From assembly GCA_021789215.1 (NCBI GenBank), contig JAJYJS010000001.1, forward strand, positions 125,693 to 189,692: a DNA stretch of 64,000 bases, read 5' to 3'. This document shows positions 8,525 to 18,335 of this stretch, piece after piece; position 1 is the stretch's first letter, and each line of letters opens with the position of its first letter. This DNA comes from Nitrospirota bacterium (GTDB lineage: Bacteria; Nitrospirota; Thermodesulfovibrionia; Thermodesulfovibrionales; JdFR-88). The notes under the pieces are model-generated. The model made no database searches. It was given only the letters and a program-made list of their open reading frames with translations, and had not been told where the DNA came from. The position numbers were made by a program, and so were the translations under genes.

Positions 8525-9295
8525 ATGAGAAAGCCCTGGCCGGTTGTGTTCGCCCTGACTTTAATCTTAACGGCCTTAATCCTGATGCCTTCTGCCGCGT
8601 CTGCCGGTCTTTATGAGCTGGACCAGGAAGGCAACAGGACCTATGTCTCCTCGGGCAGGATAAAATACATGCCCGCCTCAAAGGAGGAGTTCATAATCAT
8701 CTTCAATGCGGCAAAAGGCGCCATCACCCAGATAGACCCGGAAAAGAAGCTCTATTCCGAGGGCAGCCTGGACGAATACTGCGATGCAGTCAACTCTCGC
8801 ATAGACGCTATCCTCAAGACCCTGCCCGGCGAGCAGCGCGAGAAGATAGAGGAGGCCATGTCCGGCGGGAACACTCCGGATGTGGAGGTCTCGGAAGGCG
8901 GCGCGGGCGAACGGATAGCCGGATACGATACGGAAAAATACAAGGTGACCGTGAACGGCACGGTTTACGAAGAGGTCTGGATTGCCAGGGACAAGGCCCT
9001 TTTAAAGGAGATAAATGAATTCAACAGCAAATGGAAGCGGAAGTTCGACGCATGCACGTCGAAGGCCTTCGCACTGGCCGGGGTCCCCAATATAGAGACC
9101 TCCAAAAAATACCAGGAGCTGCAGAATTCAGGCTGGGAGATGAAGACCAATATTTACAGGGGCGGGCAGCTCCTTAAGACAATACAGGCGGAAAAACTCG
9201 AGGAAAGGGACATCCCCGAATCGGAATTTTCCGCGCCTGCCGGATACAAGAAAGTGCCCGTCTCCCTGATGATGGGGCTCGGAGGAAAACTCTAG
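8525..9295 (+). CDS. Secreted DUF4412-like protein
   Basis: 256 residues. An N-terminal signal peptide (MRKPWP, hydrophobic core, ASAG cleavage near residue 28) leads to a periplasmic domain with YVSSGRIKYMP, a YDTEKYKVTVNGTVYEEVWIA core and a final FSAPAGYKKVPVS stretch. This strand order and the closing P-A-G-Y-K-K match DUF4412 and LolA-like periplasmic beta-folds; the protein at 18336 has the same layout. The role is unknown, possibly lipid or outer-membrane related. The stop codon TAG lies inside the terminal repeat of the mobile repeat that follows, so the original C-terminus may have differed. Confidence 0.65.
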   Translation: MRKPWPVVFALTLILTALILMPSAASAGLYELDQEGNRTYVSSGRIKYMPASKEEFIIIFNAAKGAITQIDPEKKLYSEGSLDEYCDAVNSRIDAILKTLPGEQREKIEEAMSGGNTPDVEVSEGGAGERIAGYDTEKYKVTVNGTVYEEVWIARDKALLKEINEFNSKWKRKFDACTSKAFALAGVPNIETSKKYQELQNSGWEMKTNIYRGGQLLKTIQAEKLEERDIPESEFSAPAGYKKVPVSLMMGLGGKL

Positions 9296-9440
9296 CAGGC
9301 TGCTGAAAAACTGTTTCGACTGTCATTGCGAGCGGAGCGAAGCAATCACGTCTTTAGAAAAATCAATTACTTATGAGATTGCTTCGTCGCTTGCGCTCCT
9401 CGCAATGACCAAAATGAGGACTTTTTCAGCATCCTGCTAG
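9292..9440. mobile_element. MITE-like palindromic repeat, type 1, copy A
   Basis: 149 bases with 19-base terminal inverted repeats differing at one position (CTAGCAGGcTGCTGAAAAA against CTAGCAGGaTGCTGAAAAA). The interior is also palindromic, built from ATTGCGAG...GAAGCAATC arms of the kind spread through many bacterial genomes. The same unit occurs inverted at 27041-27177 with only a handful of differences. There is no coding capacity. The CTAG ends supply the TAG stops of both flanking convergent genes. Confidence 0.85.
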
Positions 9441-11569
9441 GCCTTAACACGCCAGCCGGTTGAGTCTTTCCCGTCCTCCAGTATTATCCCCTTCTGCTCA
9501 AGTTCGGCACGGATGGCGTCGGCGCGCTTCCAGTCCCGCCCGGCCCTCGCCTTGCGGCGCTCCTCTATGAGGCGCTCTATCTCGCGCTCGTCCACCGTTA
9601 TCCTCTTCACGCCTATCAGCATCTCCTGCCATTGCTCCGGCGTGCGGCCAAAAAGGTTCAGGACGCCGCTTGCCTGCCCTATAAGCTCCCTGGCCTGTTC
9701 CAAAAGCCTTACGGCCTCTCCGCCCGAGGGCCGCTGGTCCAAAAACCTGTTTATCTCCTTCACAAGCTCAAAGACGTGCCCGATGGCAAGCGCCGTGTTG
9801 AAGTCGTCGTCCATCGCGTCCGTGAGCGCGCCCATGAACGAGGACACCGCCTCTTCAAGTCCCTTCGGGATTTTTTTACCGGCATCCGCCCCCTCTTTCC
9901 CTTGCGATAAGAAAAAGTCTTCCAGCCTCTTCATGCTCTGATAGAAGTGCTCCAGCGAGTGCTCCGCCTCTTCGATGTTCTCGTTGGAAAACTCTATCGG
10001 GCTCCTGTAATGGGTCTGCAGGAGAAAAAGCCTTACGGCCTCCGGGCTGTATTTGTCCAGTATCTCTTCTATCGTGAAGAAATTCCCCAGGCTCTTGGAC
10101 ATCTTTTCCTTGTCGACCGTTATGAAGCCGTTGTGCAGCCAGTATCTTACAAACTGTTTTCCCGTATAAGCTTCCGACTGCGTAAGCTCGTTCTCGTGGT
10201 GAGGGAATATGAGGTCCGCCCCGCCCGCGTGGATGTCCAGCGTTTCGCCCAGGTGCCTGAGCGTCATCGCGGAGCATTCGATGTGCCAGCCCGGCCGGCC
10301 CGGCCCCCAGGGGCTGTCCCATGCGGGCTCCCCTTCTTTGGAGGATTTTTTCCATAAAGCGAAGTCCATCGGGTTTTTCTTCCGCGCGTCCACTTCAACC
10401 CTCGCGCCGGCCTGCATGTCCTCCAGCCTCCTGCCCGAGAGCTTTCCGTAGCCGGGGAAACTCTCCACGCTGAAGTACACGTCCCCGTCCACCACATAGG
10501 CGTGCCCTTTTTCCACCAGCCCCTTTACCATCCTGATTATCTCTTCGATGTGTTCGGTGGCGCGGGGCTCCACGTCCGCGTCGGCAACGCCGAGCCTCCG
10601 CATGTCGTCGTAATACCTGAGCGTGTATTTCCTGGCCACGTCGTACCAGGGTATCTCTTCCTGCCGCGCCCTGTTTATTATCTTGTCGTCGATGTCGGTG
10701 AAATTCTTGACGAACTTCACGCCATAGCCCTTGAAGCGCAGGTATCTCCTTATCACGTCGAACACGACTGCGCTCCTGGCGTGCCCTATGTGGCAGACGT
10801 CGTAGACCGTAACGCCGCAGACGTACATGCCAACCTTCATATCATTGAGCGGACGGAAGTCTTCCTTCTTCCCGGTCGCGGTATTGTAGAGTTTCAATCC
10901 GGTTTTTTCTTTCCCTTCGAGTGTTTTTTCCATTTTTTTCTGAAGCTCAGCGATCCGCTCCTCAAGCTCGCTGAACTTCTTTTCGTACGGGTCCGGCATG
11001 TGCAGGTGGTCCAGCACCTCGCGCGGCCCGTCCTCGTAAATCCTGAGCACCTTTCTTTTTATCACCTTGCCGGGCACGCCGACGACTATGGAGTGCTCCG
11101 GCACAGGCTTCAGGACAACGGAGTTGGCCCCTATCTTAACATAATCTCCTATGGTTATAGGGCCAAGCACCTTCGCGCCCGCGCCCACAACCACATGACT
11201 TCCAAGCGTCGGGTGCCTCTTGCCCGTGTCCTTGCCCGTCCCGCCCAGCGTGACCCCCTGGTAGAGCAGGCAGTCCTCTCCTATTTCCGTTGTCTCGCCT
11301 ATGACAACGCCCATCCCGTGGTCGATGAAAAACCCCGGCCCGATGCAGGCGGCCGGGTGTATCTCTATCCCCGTAATGCCCCTGCTGATGAAGGCGATGC
11401 AGCGGGGCAGGAAGGGAACACCCAGCCTGTAAAGCATGTGGGCCAGCCTGTGCAGAAAGATCGCATGGAAACCCGGATAGGTAAGGACGACCTGAAGGGC
11501 GTTCCTCGCGGCGGGGTCTTTTTCGAACACAGCCCTGAAATCCCGCCTGATCTCACCAAGGAATCCCAT
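9437..11569 (-). CDS. cysE-cysS: Fused serine O-acetyltransferase / cysteinyl-tRNA synthetase
   Basis: One uninterrupted 710-codon frame. Residues 1-190 are serine acetyltransferase (CysE): left-handed beta-helix hexapeptides, the [17 protein letters not shown] active-site stretch (H84), GKRHPTLG (H119) and VVGVPGKVI. Residues 195-215 form a short coiled coil ([19 protein letters not shown]), as at the end of many CysE proteins. Residues 225-710 are a full-length CysRS: zinc Cys C251 (YVCGVTVYD), HIGH at 260-263, WHIECSAM (C432), HHEN, and KMSKS at 489-493. CysE makes O-acetylserine for cysteine synthesis; CysRS charges tRNA-Cys. The two genes are often adjacent; here they are joined in frame. 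The internal Met213 has no ribosome site, so separate initiation looks unlikely. Its TAG stop comes from the adjacent mobile repeat. Confidence 0.9.
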   Translation of the reverse strand: MGFLGEIRRDFRAVFEKDPAARNALQVVLTYPGFHAIFLHRLAHMLYRLGVPFLPRCIAFISRGITGIEIHPAACIGPGFFIDHGMGVVIGETTEIGEDCLLYQGVTLGGTGKDTGKRHPTLGSHVVVGAGAKVLGPITIGDYVKIGANSVVLKPVPEHSIVVGVPGKVIKRKVLRIYEDGPREVLDHLHMPDPYEKKFSELEERIAELQKKMEKTLEGKEKTGLKLYNTATGKKEDFRPLNDMKVGMYVCGVTVYDVCHIGHARSAVVFDVIRRYLRFKGYGVKFVKNFTDIDDKIINRARQEEIPWYDVARKYTLRYYDDMRRLGVADADVEPRATEHIEEIIRMVKGLVEKGHAYVVDGDVYFSVESFPGYGKLSGRRLEDMQAGARVEVDARKKNPMDFALWKKSSKEGEPAWDSPWGPGRPGWHIECSAMTLRHLGETLDIHAGGADLIFPHHENELTQSEAYTGKQFVRYWLHNGFITVDKEKMSKSLGNFFTIEEILDKYSPEAVRLFLLQTHYRSPIEFSNENIEEAEHSLEHFYQSMKRLEDFFLSQGKEGADAGKKIPKGLEEAVSSFMGALTDAMDDDFNTALAIGHVFELVKEINRFLDQRPSGGEAVRLLEQARELIGQASGVLNLFGRTPEQWQEMLIGVKRITVDEREIERLIEERRKARAGRDWKRADAIRAELEQKGIILEDGKDSTGWRVKA

Positions 11570-11607
11570 CCATTTAATTTACCAGAAGAACGTGTATTAT
11601 AAAAGCA

Positions 11608-12033
11608 ATGGAGAACGATACCGGAGACACCCTGCCGTTTGAGAAGATGGTCGCCGACCACATGGACGCCGGTTTCCTCGAAAACATCGCAGACATGATA
11701 AGGCAGGACAAAAACCACTTCTCGCTTATCCCTTTTCTCATATCGGACCAGCGGCAGAGGGTCAGGATAGGCGCTGTGGCGCTGGTAGAGACCTTTCTGC
11801 CCGGGCACAGGCCGGAGATATCGGGGCTCATCCCGCAGATAGCCCTCGCGCTCAAGGGCCCGGATGCGGCAGCGCGCGCCGATGCGGCCTACATGCTCTC
11901 GGTCATCGGGGACCCCGGCGCGATACCCTACCTGAAGGAGGCGCTCTCCGACGGGCATATGGCCGTGCGCGAATCCGCGGCAGAGGCAATAAGGGATTTA
12001 TTGGGGGGCGGAAAGCCTTTGAATCTTAAATAA
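11608..12033 (+). CDS. Small HEAT-repeat protein
   Basis: 141 residues. The C-terminal half shows two HEAT/PBS-lyase-type repeats: LKGPDAAARADAAYMLSVIG, then DPGAIPYLKEALSDGHMAVR followed by ESAAEAIRDLL. The N-terminal half is helical and acidic. Such repeats are protein-binding scaffolds; the partner is unknown. The start codon is only 38 bases from that of the divergent cysE-cysS. No ribosome site is seen, and a TATTAT ends seven bases before the ATG, so the message may be leaderless. The ArsR gene follows. Confidence 0.7.
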   Translation: MENDTGDTLPFEKMVADHMDAGFLENIADMIRQDKNHFSLIPFLISDQRQRVRIGAVALVETFLPGHRPEISGLIPQIALALKGPDAAARADAAYMLSVIGDPGAIPYLKEALSDGHMAVRESAAEAIRDLLGGGKPLNLK

Positions 12034-12034
12034 C

Positions 12035-12064
12035 TTGACAACCCCGCGTATAAAAATAAATAAT
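12035..12064 (+). promoter_or_regulatory. Candidate promoter for the ArsR-type gene
   Basis: A perfect TTGACA (12035-12040), an 18-base spacer and AATAAT (12059-12064). Transcription would start at about 12070-12072, on the ATG itself, which has no ribosome site. Confidence 0.6.
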
Positions 12065-12070
12065 TCTATT

Positions 12071-12403
12071 ATGCGCAGAGACAAGACCATATTCGAGATG
12101 CAGGCCGAAGTCTGCAAGACCATCGCAAGCCCCAAGAGGCTTGAGATAATCAGCGCCCTCAAGGACGGCGAAAAGAGCGTCACGGAGCTTGTCGAGGCGC
12201 TTGGCGTCCCCAAGGCAAACGTCTCGCAGCACCTTGCCATGATGCGCCACAAGGGCATCCTCAAGGCCAGGAGGGACGGCGTCAATATCTTCTACAGCAT
12301 CGCCAACCCGAAGGTCATCGAGGCCTGCACCCTGATGAGGGAGGTGCTCTCCGAGATGATGCGGGAGCGCCGCAAGCTCGTGAAGCTTGTTGAAATGCCC
12401 TGA
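12071..12403 (+). CDS. ArsR-family winged-helix transcription regulator
   Basis: 110 residues from the ATG at 12071. A TTG at 12035 gives 12 more residues but is itself the TTGACA of a likely promoter, so the ATG is preferred. The winged helix covers about 10-80: SPKRLEIISALKDGEKSVTE, LVEALGVPKANVSQHLAMM (recognition helix) and the wing KGILKARRDGVNIFYSIANP. No CxC-type metal site is seen in the recognition helix, though a Cys is present early (EVCKTI) and near the end (EACTLM), the latter in the dimer helix. ArsR proteins usually repress their targets until a metal or redox signal binds. The target and signal are unknown. Confidence 0.85.
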   Translation: MRRDKTIFEMQAEVCKTIASPKRLEIISALKDGEKSVTELVEALGVPKANVSQHLAMMRHKGILKARRDGVNIFYSIANPKVIEACTLMREVLSEMMRERRKLVKLVEMP

Positions 12404-12445
12404 TTTCAGGGGTTCCCGCGCTTTACCAGCCACCCTTCCAACCAC

Positions 12446-12473
12446 TTGACATCTCTTGCCGTTATGATGTAAT
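12446..12473 (+). promoter_or_regulatory. Candidate sigma70 promoter for speD
   Basis: TTGACA, a 16-base spacer and TGTAAT. It would give a leader of about 55 bases holding a small GGGGC-ttt-GCCCC hairpin at 12491-12503. Confidence 0.6.
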
Positions 12474-12536
12474 TTAACTACTTTGAAAGCGGGGCTTTGC
12501 CCCTGAATCTTCTGTAAAAACAAGGGGGGTAGGGAA

Positions 12537-12944
12537 TTGTATGCTTTAGGTAAACACCTCTTGATAGACCTGAGGGACTGCAGCACCGAAGTTATCAAGG
12601 ACTTGGAGCAAGTAAAGGATGCACTGATGCAGGCAGCCAAAGCGGCATCCGCCACCATCGTAGATGTTTCCTTCCATGAGTTCAGCCCTTTTGGAATCAG
12701 CGGAATGGTAGTCATCGCGGAATCCCACTTGAGCATTCATACCTGGCCTGAATACGGCTATGCGGCCGTGGACATATTCACGTGCGGGGACCTGATAAAG
12801 CCGGAGATTGCCGCGGCATACCTGATAGAGCGGTTCCGGAGCAAGAACCCTTCCGTGGTTGAAATGAAAAGGGGCATCCTCTCGCCTTTTGAAAAATTGC
12901 CCCATAAAGTTTCTTCGATGGAAGAGGTCAAAAGCTTCTCGTAA
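12537..12944 (+). CDS. speD: S-adenosylmethionine decarboxylase proenzyme
   Basis: 135 residues, the prokaryotic short (Thermotoga/Bacillus) class. It decarboxylates SAM to give the aminopropyl donor for spermidine. The self-cleavage site is plain: AESHLSIHTWPE, where Glu62-Ser63 is cut and Ser63 becomes the pyruvoyl group; H68 and C83 (DIFTCG) complete the processing and catalytic set. Starting at the TTG at 12537 places this serine exactly at 63, as in the Thermotoga enzyme, and a GGGGGGTAGGG ribosome site lies just before. No spermidine synthase gene is adjacent. A weak terminator follows. Confidence 0.95.
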   Translation: MYALGKHLLIDLRDCSTEVIKDLEQVKDALMQAAKAASATIVDVSFHEFSPFGISGMVVIAESHLSIHTWPEYGYAAVDIFTCGDLIKPEIAAAYLIERFRSKNPSVVEMKRGILSPFEKLPHKVSSMEEVKSFS

Positions 12945-12966
12945 ACATAAAGCCAAGACCAGCGAC

Positions 12967-12999
12967 AAAAAAGCCCGGAGCCGATGGGCGTTTTTTTTT
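12967..12999 (+). terminator. Probable terminator after speD
   Basis: GCCC...GGGC with a nine-base loop and nine T. The stem is only four base pairs, so efficiency is uncertain. Confidence 0.5.
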
Positions 13000-13040
13000 G
13001 CCTATGTGTTTTAATGCCCCTGCTTCGCCCCTCACCCTTT

Positions 13041-13063
13041 CCCCTCTCCCATAGGGAGAGGGG
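13041..13063. repeat. CCCTCTCCC-type palindrome
   Basis: CCCCTCTCCC, a three-base loop and GGGAGAGGGG. One of a family of similar intergenic palindromes, also at 16736, 16840, 35529, 53048 and 61661. A second small stem (CTTGCT/AGCAAG) lies at about 13091-13126. Confidence 0.7.
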
Positions 13064-13135
13064 GTTGTCCGGATAACTCTCCCATGCCCATCTTGCTCAG
13101 GCTATTGTGAGAACATTAGCAAGAGGGGGGCGTTA

Positions 13136-14356
13136 CTAAGCCTTTCTGTCCCTGAGGGCCGCGATGCCGGGCAGCTCCTTGCCTTCCAGGAGCTGGAGCG
13201 ACGCGCCGCCGCCCGTCGATATGAACGATATCGAATCGGAAACTCCCGCCCTGTTCACCGCGAGGTCCGTGTCGCCGCCGCCAACTATCGTAAGCGCGTA
13301 GGCGTCCGCGACCGCACGGGCGATGGCGAAGGTGCCCCGGCTGAATGCGTCTATCTCGAACACGCCCATCGGCCCGTTCCATATGACCGTCTTGGCGTTC
13401 TCAAGCGCCTCGGAGAAGAGCCTCACGGAGGCGGGCCCTATGTCCAGCGCCTTCCAGCCGCGCGGGATCTCCTGCGTGGTGACAAGCTTCGTCTCCGCCT
13501 GCGGCTCGGCCGCATGCGCTACGACGCAGTCCACCGGCAGGTAGAATTTGACGTTGTTCTTTATGAGGTTGATCCTTATCTTCTCGGCAAACTCAAGCAT
13601 CTCGTTCTCGACGAGCGAATCGCCCACCTCGTAGCCCATGGCCTTTATGAAGGTGAACGCCATGCCGCCGCCCACGATGACCTTGTCCACCTTGTCCATC
13701 AGGTTTTCGAGCACGCCTATCTTGCCGGAGACCTTGGCGCCGCCCAGTATCGCCACAAACGGCCTCACGGGGTTGCTGACAACGCCCTTGAGGTAGCCGA
13801 CCTCCTTCCTGAGGAGGAAGCCCGCCACGGCGGGGATGAACCCGGGGATGCCAACTATGGAGGCATGCTTCCTGTGGGCCGCGCCGAAGGCGTCGTTGAC
13901 GTAAACATCCGCAAGGGAGGCAAGCTCCTTTGCCAGGAGCTCGTCATTGCCTTCCTCGCCGGGCAGGTAGCGGAGGTTCTCAAGCAGGAGGACGTCTCCG
14001 GGCCTCATCTTCGCGATCATGTCCTTTACGGGCTGGCCGTAAGTCTCGTGGCTGAACATGACCTCCTTGTTAAGGAGTCTCTGGAGCCTCCTTGCCACGG
14101 GGGCAAGGCTGTATTTGGGCTCGGGCTGGCCCTTGGGCCTGCCCAGGTGGGAGGCCAGTATCACCCTGGCCCCCTCGTCTATCGCGTAATTTATAGTGGG
14201 CAGGGCAGAGCGGATCCTTCGGTCGTCTGTTATCATCATGTTTTCGTCGAGGGGGACGTTGAAGTCCTCCCGGATAAAGACCCTTTTGCCCTTTATCTCA
14301 ACGTCCTCAATCGTCAGCTTGCCGAATTCCGCCTGTCCGAATGCCCCCCTGCTCAT
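13136..14356 (-). CDS. pgk: Phosphoglycerate kinase
   Basis: 406 residues from the ATG at 14356, two bases after the gap stop; an upstream in-frame ATG at 14416 would run back into gap and is not used. It interconverts 1,3-bisphosphoglycerate + ADP and 3-phosphoglycerate + ATP. Visible: the N-terminal signature KRVFIREDFNVPLDEN, the substrate-binding SHLGRPKG, GDVLLLENLRY, the hinge AILGGAKVSGK and the nucleotide-binding GPMGVFE and GGGDT. The N-terminus is about ten residues longer than usual (MSRGAFGQAEFGK). It is coupled to gap, giving the paired GAPDH-PGK step of glycolysis or gluconeogenesis. Confidence 0.97.
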   Translation of the reverse strand: MSRGAFGQAEFGKLTIEDVEIKGKRVFIREDFNVPLDENMMITDDRRIRSALPTINYAIDEGARVILASHLGRPKGQPEPKYSLAPVARRLQRLLNKEVMFSHETYGQPVKDMIAKMRPGDVLLLENLRYLPGEEGNDELLAKELASLADVYVNDAFGAAHRKHASIVGIPGFIPAVAGFLLRKEVGYLKGVVSNPVRPFVAILGGAKVSGKIGVLENLMDKVDKVIVGGGMAFTFIKAMGYEVGDSLVENEMLEFAEKIRINLIKNNVKFYLPVDCVVAHAAEPQAETKLVTTQEIPRGWKALDIGPASVRLFSEALENAKTVIWNGPMGVFEIDAFSRGTFAIARAVADAYALTIVGGGDTDLAVNRAGVSDSISFISTGGGASLQLLEGKELPGIAALRDRKA

Positions 14357-14358
14357 CG

Positions 14359-15393
<1,035 letters not shown>

Positions 15394-15404
15394 TTAATTT
15401 ATTT

Positions 15405-16637
15405 TCAAACCCGGCTCATCACGAACCCGGTCATGATCTTGGGATAGAAGTACGTGGACTTGGGCGGCATCCGCTGGCCCGAAAGGGCCACCTCCATAAC
15501 GTCTTTCACGCTGGTGGGGTTCAGGAAGAAGGCCGCCTGAAACTGCCCGTTCCTCACAAGGGCCTCCGCCGCCGCCGCATCCATCTCGTAAGCCATCCTC
15601 TCCGTGTGGGTGAGCCTCCTTATGACAAGCTCCTGCAAGACCTCCACATCGAGGTTTTTTAAAGCGGGATGGATATCTTCAAGGTCGGTGCCCTTGTAGG
15701 TTATCCTGTACTGCTTTCCCCCCGTATAAAGGCCGAAAACACCTTTTCCACCCTTAATATTTTCAATTATATCCTCATCCGGGGAAATAGTCTCTATATT
15801 GAAGTGCTCCGCAAGGCACTCCGGCAACCTGGCGTCCGTCTTCACAAGCCTGTGGGTCGGCAATACCGTGAGGCCGCCGTGGGCGGTGTTGGCAAGGAAC
15901 ATGAGCACATAATTGAAAGACTCGTCGCCCCTTGAGCCGCCAGGCCTCTCCCGCATCTGCCTCTGGTGCTCCAGCGCGGTCTCGTAACGGTGATGCCCGT
16001 CCGCTATGAATATGGGTTTTTCCTTCAATTCCTCCTGGAAGGCCGCTATCTCCTCACCCCTGTCTATGACCCAGAGCCTGTGCGCCGCCCCGTCAAAATC
16101 CCTTGCCTCCAGATAAGGTTTTCCCCTGGTCGCCGCATCGAGAATGCCGGAGGATTTCTTTGCCCCCTCGTTTTCGTATACGGAAAATATCGGGCTGGTG
16201 TTCATCCCGGTTGCGGTTATGAGCCTCAGGCGGTCGTTTCTGGCCTTCGAGTGCGTGCACTCGTGCGGATAGATGCGTCCCTCGCCGAAAGGCTCCAGCC
16301 TTACGAGAGCAAATATCCCCCTCAGCCGTTTCAGCCCGCCGTGTATGGCGTATTCGGCCTCATAGACATAAAGGCAGGGTTTTTCAGCCATCCTGAGGAC
16401 GCCCTCGCCAAGCCATTTTTCAATCAGGCCGGCCGAGCGGGTGTACTTGTTTTCGTTCTCGTCATCCTCGGGCTGGTCCATCCCGGCATCAACGCGGGCT
16501 ATGTTATAGGGGCTTCTGGAATAGAGTATCTCCCTCATCTCCGGGGAAATAACATCGTAAGGAGGCGCCATCACGGAGGCTGCCTCGATTTTTCCGGGGT
16601 CGTAGCAGATCCCCCTGAAAGGAATGACCTCAGCCAA
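15405..16637 (-). CDS. DUF1015-family protein
   Basis: 410 residues, typical length for DUF1015. Family hallmarks: an N-terminal IPFRGICYD and APPYDVIS, then YPHECTHSKARNDRL, and a central IADGHHRYETAL followed by MFLANTAHGGLTVLPTHR. The biochemical role of DUF1015 is unsettled, though HHRYET looks like a catalytic or metal site. The start is a TTG at 16637, with AAGGAG 11 bases upstream. It is 50 bases upstream of gap, so a link to central carbon metabolism is possible. Confidence 0.85.
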   Translation of the reverse strand: MAEVIPFRGICYDPGKIEAASVMAPPYDVISPEMREILYSRSPYNIARVDAGMDQPEDDENENKYTRSAGLIEKWLGEGVLRMAEKPCLYVYEAEYAIHGGLKRLRGIFALVRLEPFGEGRIYPHECTHSKARNDRLRLITATGMNTSPIFSVYENEGAKKSSGILDAATRGKPYLEARDFDGAAHRLWVIDRGEEIAAFQEELKEKPIFIADGHHRYETALEHQRQMRERPGGSRGDESFNYVLMFLANTAHGGLTVLPTHRLVKTDARLPECLAEHFNIETISPDEDIIENIKGGKGVFGLYTGGKQYRITYKGTDLEDIHPALKNLDVEVLQELVIRRLTHTERMAYEMDAAAAEALVRNGQFQAAFFLNPTSVKDVMEVALSGQRMPPKSTYFYPKIMTGFVMSRV

Positions 16638-16982
16638 AGAAAAAGGGACTCCTTAATTTTTTATTGGAAAAACAGCAATATATTATCATTACTGCGCCCA
16701 TCATTTCAAATAACACGCTGAAAAAATTCAATATACCCCTTCACCCCGCCCTCTCCCCACCGGGGAGGGTGAAGGGCCAAAATTTGACAGGCGGCAGTCC
16801 CTGGGTTATAAGTTAATTAGGTTGCGTCCTCACCGCCTTGCCCCTCTCCCGGAGGGCGAGGGGAGAGAGATGGGATGGATGGCGAGCGAACATAAACAAA
16901 AAATTCCTTACATTAGGTTCCCTGCGGCTTGCCGCAGGAAGATCAATAAACTTTTTTCAACACAACAAGATGTTTTTTCCCC
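16638..16982. repeat. Intergenic region with two CCCTCTCCC-type palindromes
   Basis: A 345-base gap between divergent DUF1015 and glycogen-synthase genes. It holds a long palindrome at 16736-16776 (CCTTCACC...CTCCCC / GGGGAG..GGTGAAGG) and a second, looser one at 16840-16866 (CTCTCCC / GGGGAG). No reading frame or RNA gene is recognised. The promoters of both genes must lie here; no clear -35/-10 pair was found. Confidence 0.6.
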
Positions 16983-18215
16983 ATGAAAATAGTCCTCCTC
17001 ACAAATGAATATCCCCCGAACGTATACGGGGGGGCAGGGGTCCACATAGAGTACCTCACGCGGGAGTTGTCCGCCCTGAGCGGGCAGGAGAACGATATCA
17101 CCGTCTTCTGCTTCGGCGGGCAATACCATCACGCGGGGAACCTCACCGTAAGGGGCATAGCGAACCCCGGCATCCACCTGCCTGCCCAGAACAGCCAGCA
17201 CGAAAAGCTCTTCGAGGTCCTGCTGAAGGACATATTGATGTCGGGCGAGATAAACGGGGCGGACATCATCCATTGCCATACGTGGTACACCCATTTCGCG
17301 GGCCTCCTGGCAAGAGAGCTCTACGGGGCCCCGCTCGTGCTCACCACGCATTCCCTCGAATATTCACGCCCCTGGAAGGCCGAACAGCTTGGGACGGCAT
17401 TCAGGGTAAGCTCCTGGATAGAGCGTAACGCCTACCGGGAGGCCGACGGCGTGGTCGCCGTATCGGAGTCGATGAAGTCCGACGTGCACAATTTTTACGG
17501 CGTGCCGCTTGAGCGGATAAGGGTAATACATAACGGCATAGACACCGGCGAATACCGGCCCGTTTCGAGCCCGGACACCCTGAAGCGATACGGCGTCAGC
17601 CCCCATGAGCCGTACATCCTCTTTGTGGGCAGGATAACAAGGCAGAAAGGGATAATACACCTGCTGGAGGCGGCAAGATATCTCCGGCCGGGGATACAGG
17701 TTGTGCTTTGCGCGGGCAGCCCGGACACCAAAGAGATAGGGCGGGAGATGGAGGAGCATGTGGAGCAGCTCCGCTCCGCCGGACACCGGGTAATCTGGGT
17801 GGCCGAAATGGTCCCCAAAACCGATATCATCCCCCTGTACGGCCACGCCTCCGTTTTCGTCTGCCCGTCCATATACGAGCCCTTCGGCATCATAAACCTG
17901 GAGGCGATGGCCTGCGGGACGCCTGTGGTCGCCTCTGCCGTGGGCGGGATACCCGAGGCCGTGGCGGACGGGGAGACGGGCCTGCTGGTGCGCTTCGAGC
18001 CCGTTTCGCCCATCAATCCGGAGCCAAAGGACCCCGGCGCATTCGCTCATGCGATTGCGGGGGCGGTGAACGGCCTCCTGGACTCCCCCGGCACCCTCCA
18101 CCGGATGGGGCAGGCCGCAAGGCGAAGGGTCGAGGAGCATTTCAGCTGGCGGGCAATAGCCCGGAAGACATTGGACTTCTACGGCGAACTGGCAAAAAAA
18201 CCCGTGTTCTTCTGA
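16983..18215 (+). CDS. glgA: Glycogen synthase, GT4/actinobacterial GlgA-type
   Basis: 410 residues. Begins MKIVLLTNEYPPNVYGGAGV, the acceptor/donor loop seen in the glycogen synthase family first described in Corynebacterium (some members make maltose-1-phosphate). Further motifs: IHCHTWYTHFAG, THSLEYSRPWK, LFVGRITRQKGI (donor domain) and the E-x7-E pair in YEPFGIINLEAMACGTPVV. It uses a nucleotide-glucose to extend an alpha-glucan or make alpha-maltose-1-phosphate. Which one cannot be told from sequence alone. No glgC or glgB is adjacent. The gene is alone, between palindromic repeats and a DUF4412-like gene. Confidence 0.85.
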   Translation: MKIVLLTNEYPPNVYGGAGVHIEYLTRELSALSGQENDITVFCFGGQYHHAGNLTVRGIANPGIHLPAQNSQHEKLFEVLLKDILMSGEINGADIIHCHTWYTHFAGLLARELYGAPLVLTTHSLEYSRPWKAEQLGTAFRVSSWIERNAYREADGVVAVSESMKSDVHNFYGVPLERIRVIHNGIDTGEYRPVSSPDTLKRYGVSPHEPYILFVGRITRQKGIIHLLEAARYLRPGIQVVLCAGSPDTKEIGREMEEHVEQLRSAGHRVIWVAEMVPKTDIIPLYGHASVFVCPSIYEPFGIINLEAMACGTPVVASAVGGIPEAVADGETGLLVRFEPVSPINPEPKDPGAFAHAIAGAVNGLLDSPGTLHRMGQAARRRVEEHFSWRAIARKTLDFYGELAKKPVFF

Positions 18216-18335
18216 GCAGGTTTTTTTCCCGTTCTCCATCCTTCCTTCTTTTGAAATCCCCCGATTCGTGATATCATTTTGAAGGCTTTTTTGTGGGACG
18301 TCCATGCCGTTCATAACAGAGGAGGGGTTTATTTC

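Noticed and set aside
12474..12536. SAM-type riboswitch upstream of speD
   Set aside because: The leader is only about 55 bases with one small hairpin; no conserved riboswitch core is visible.
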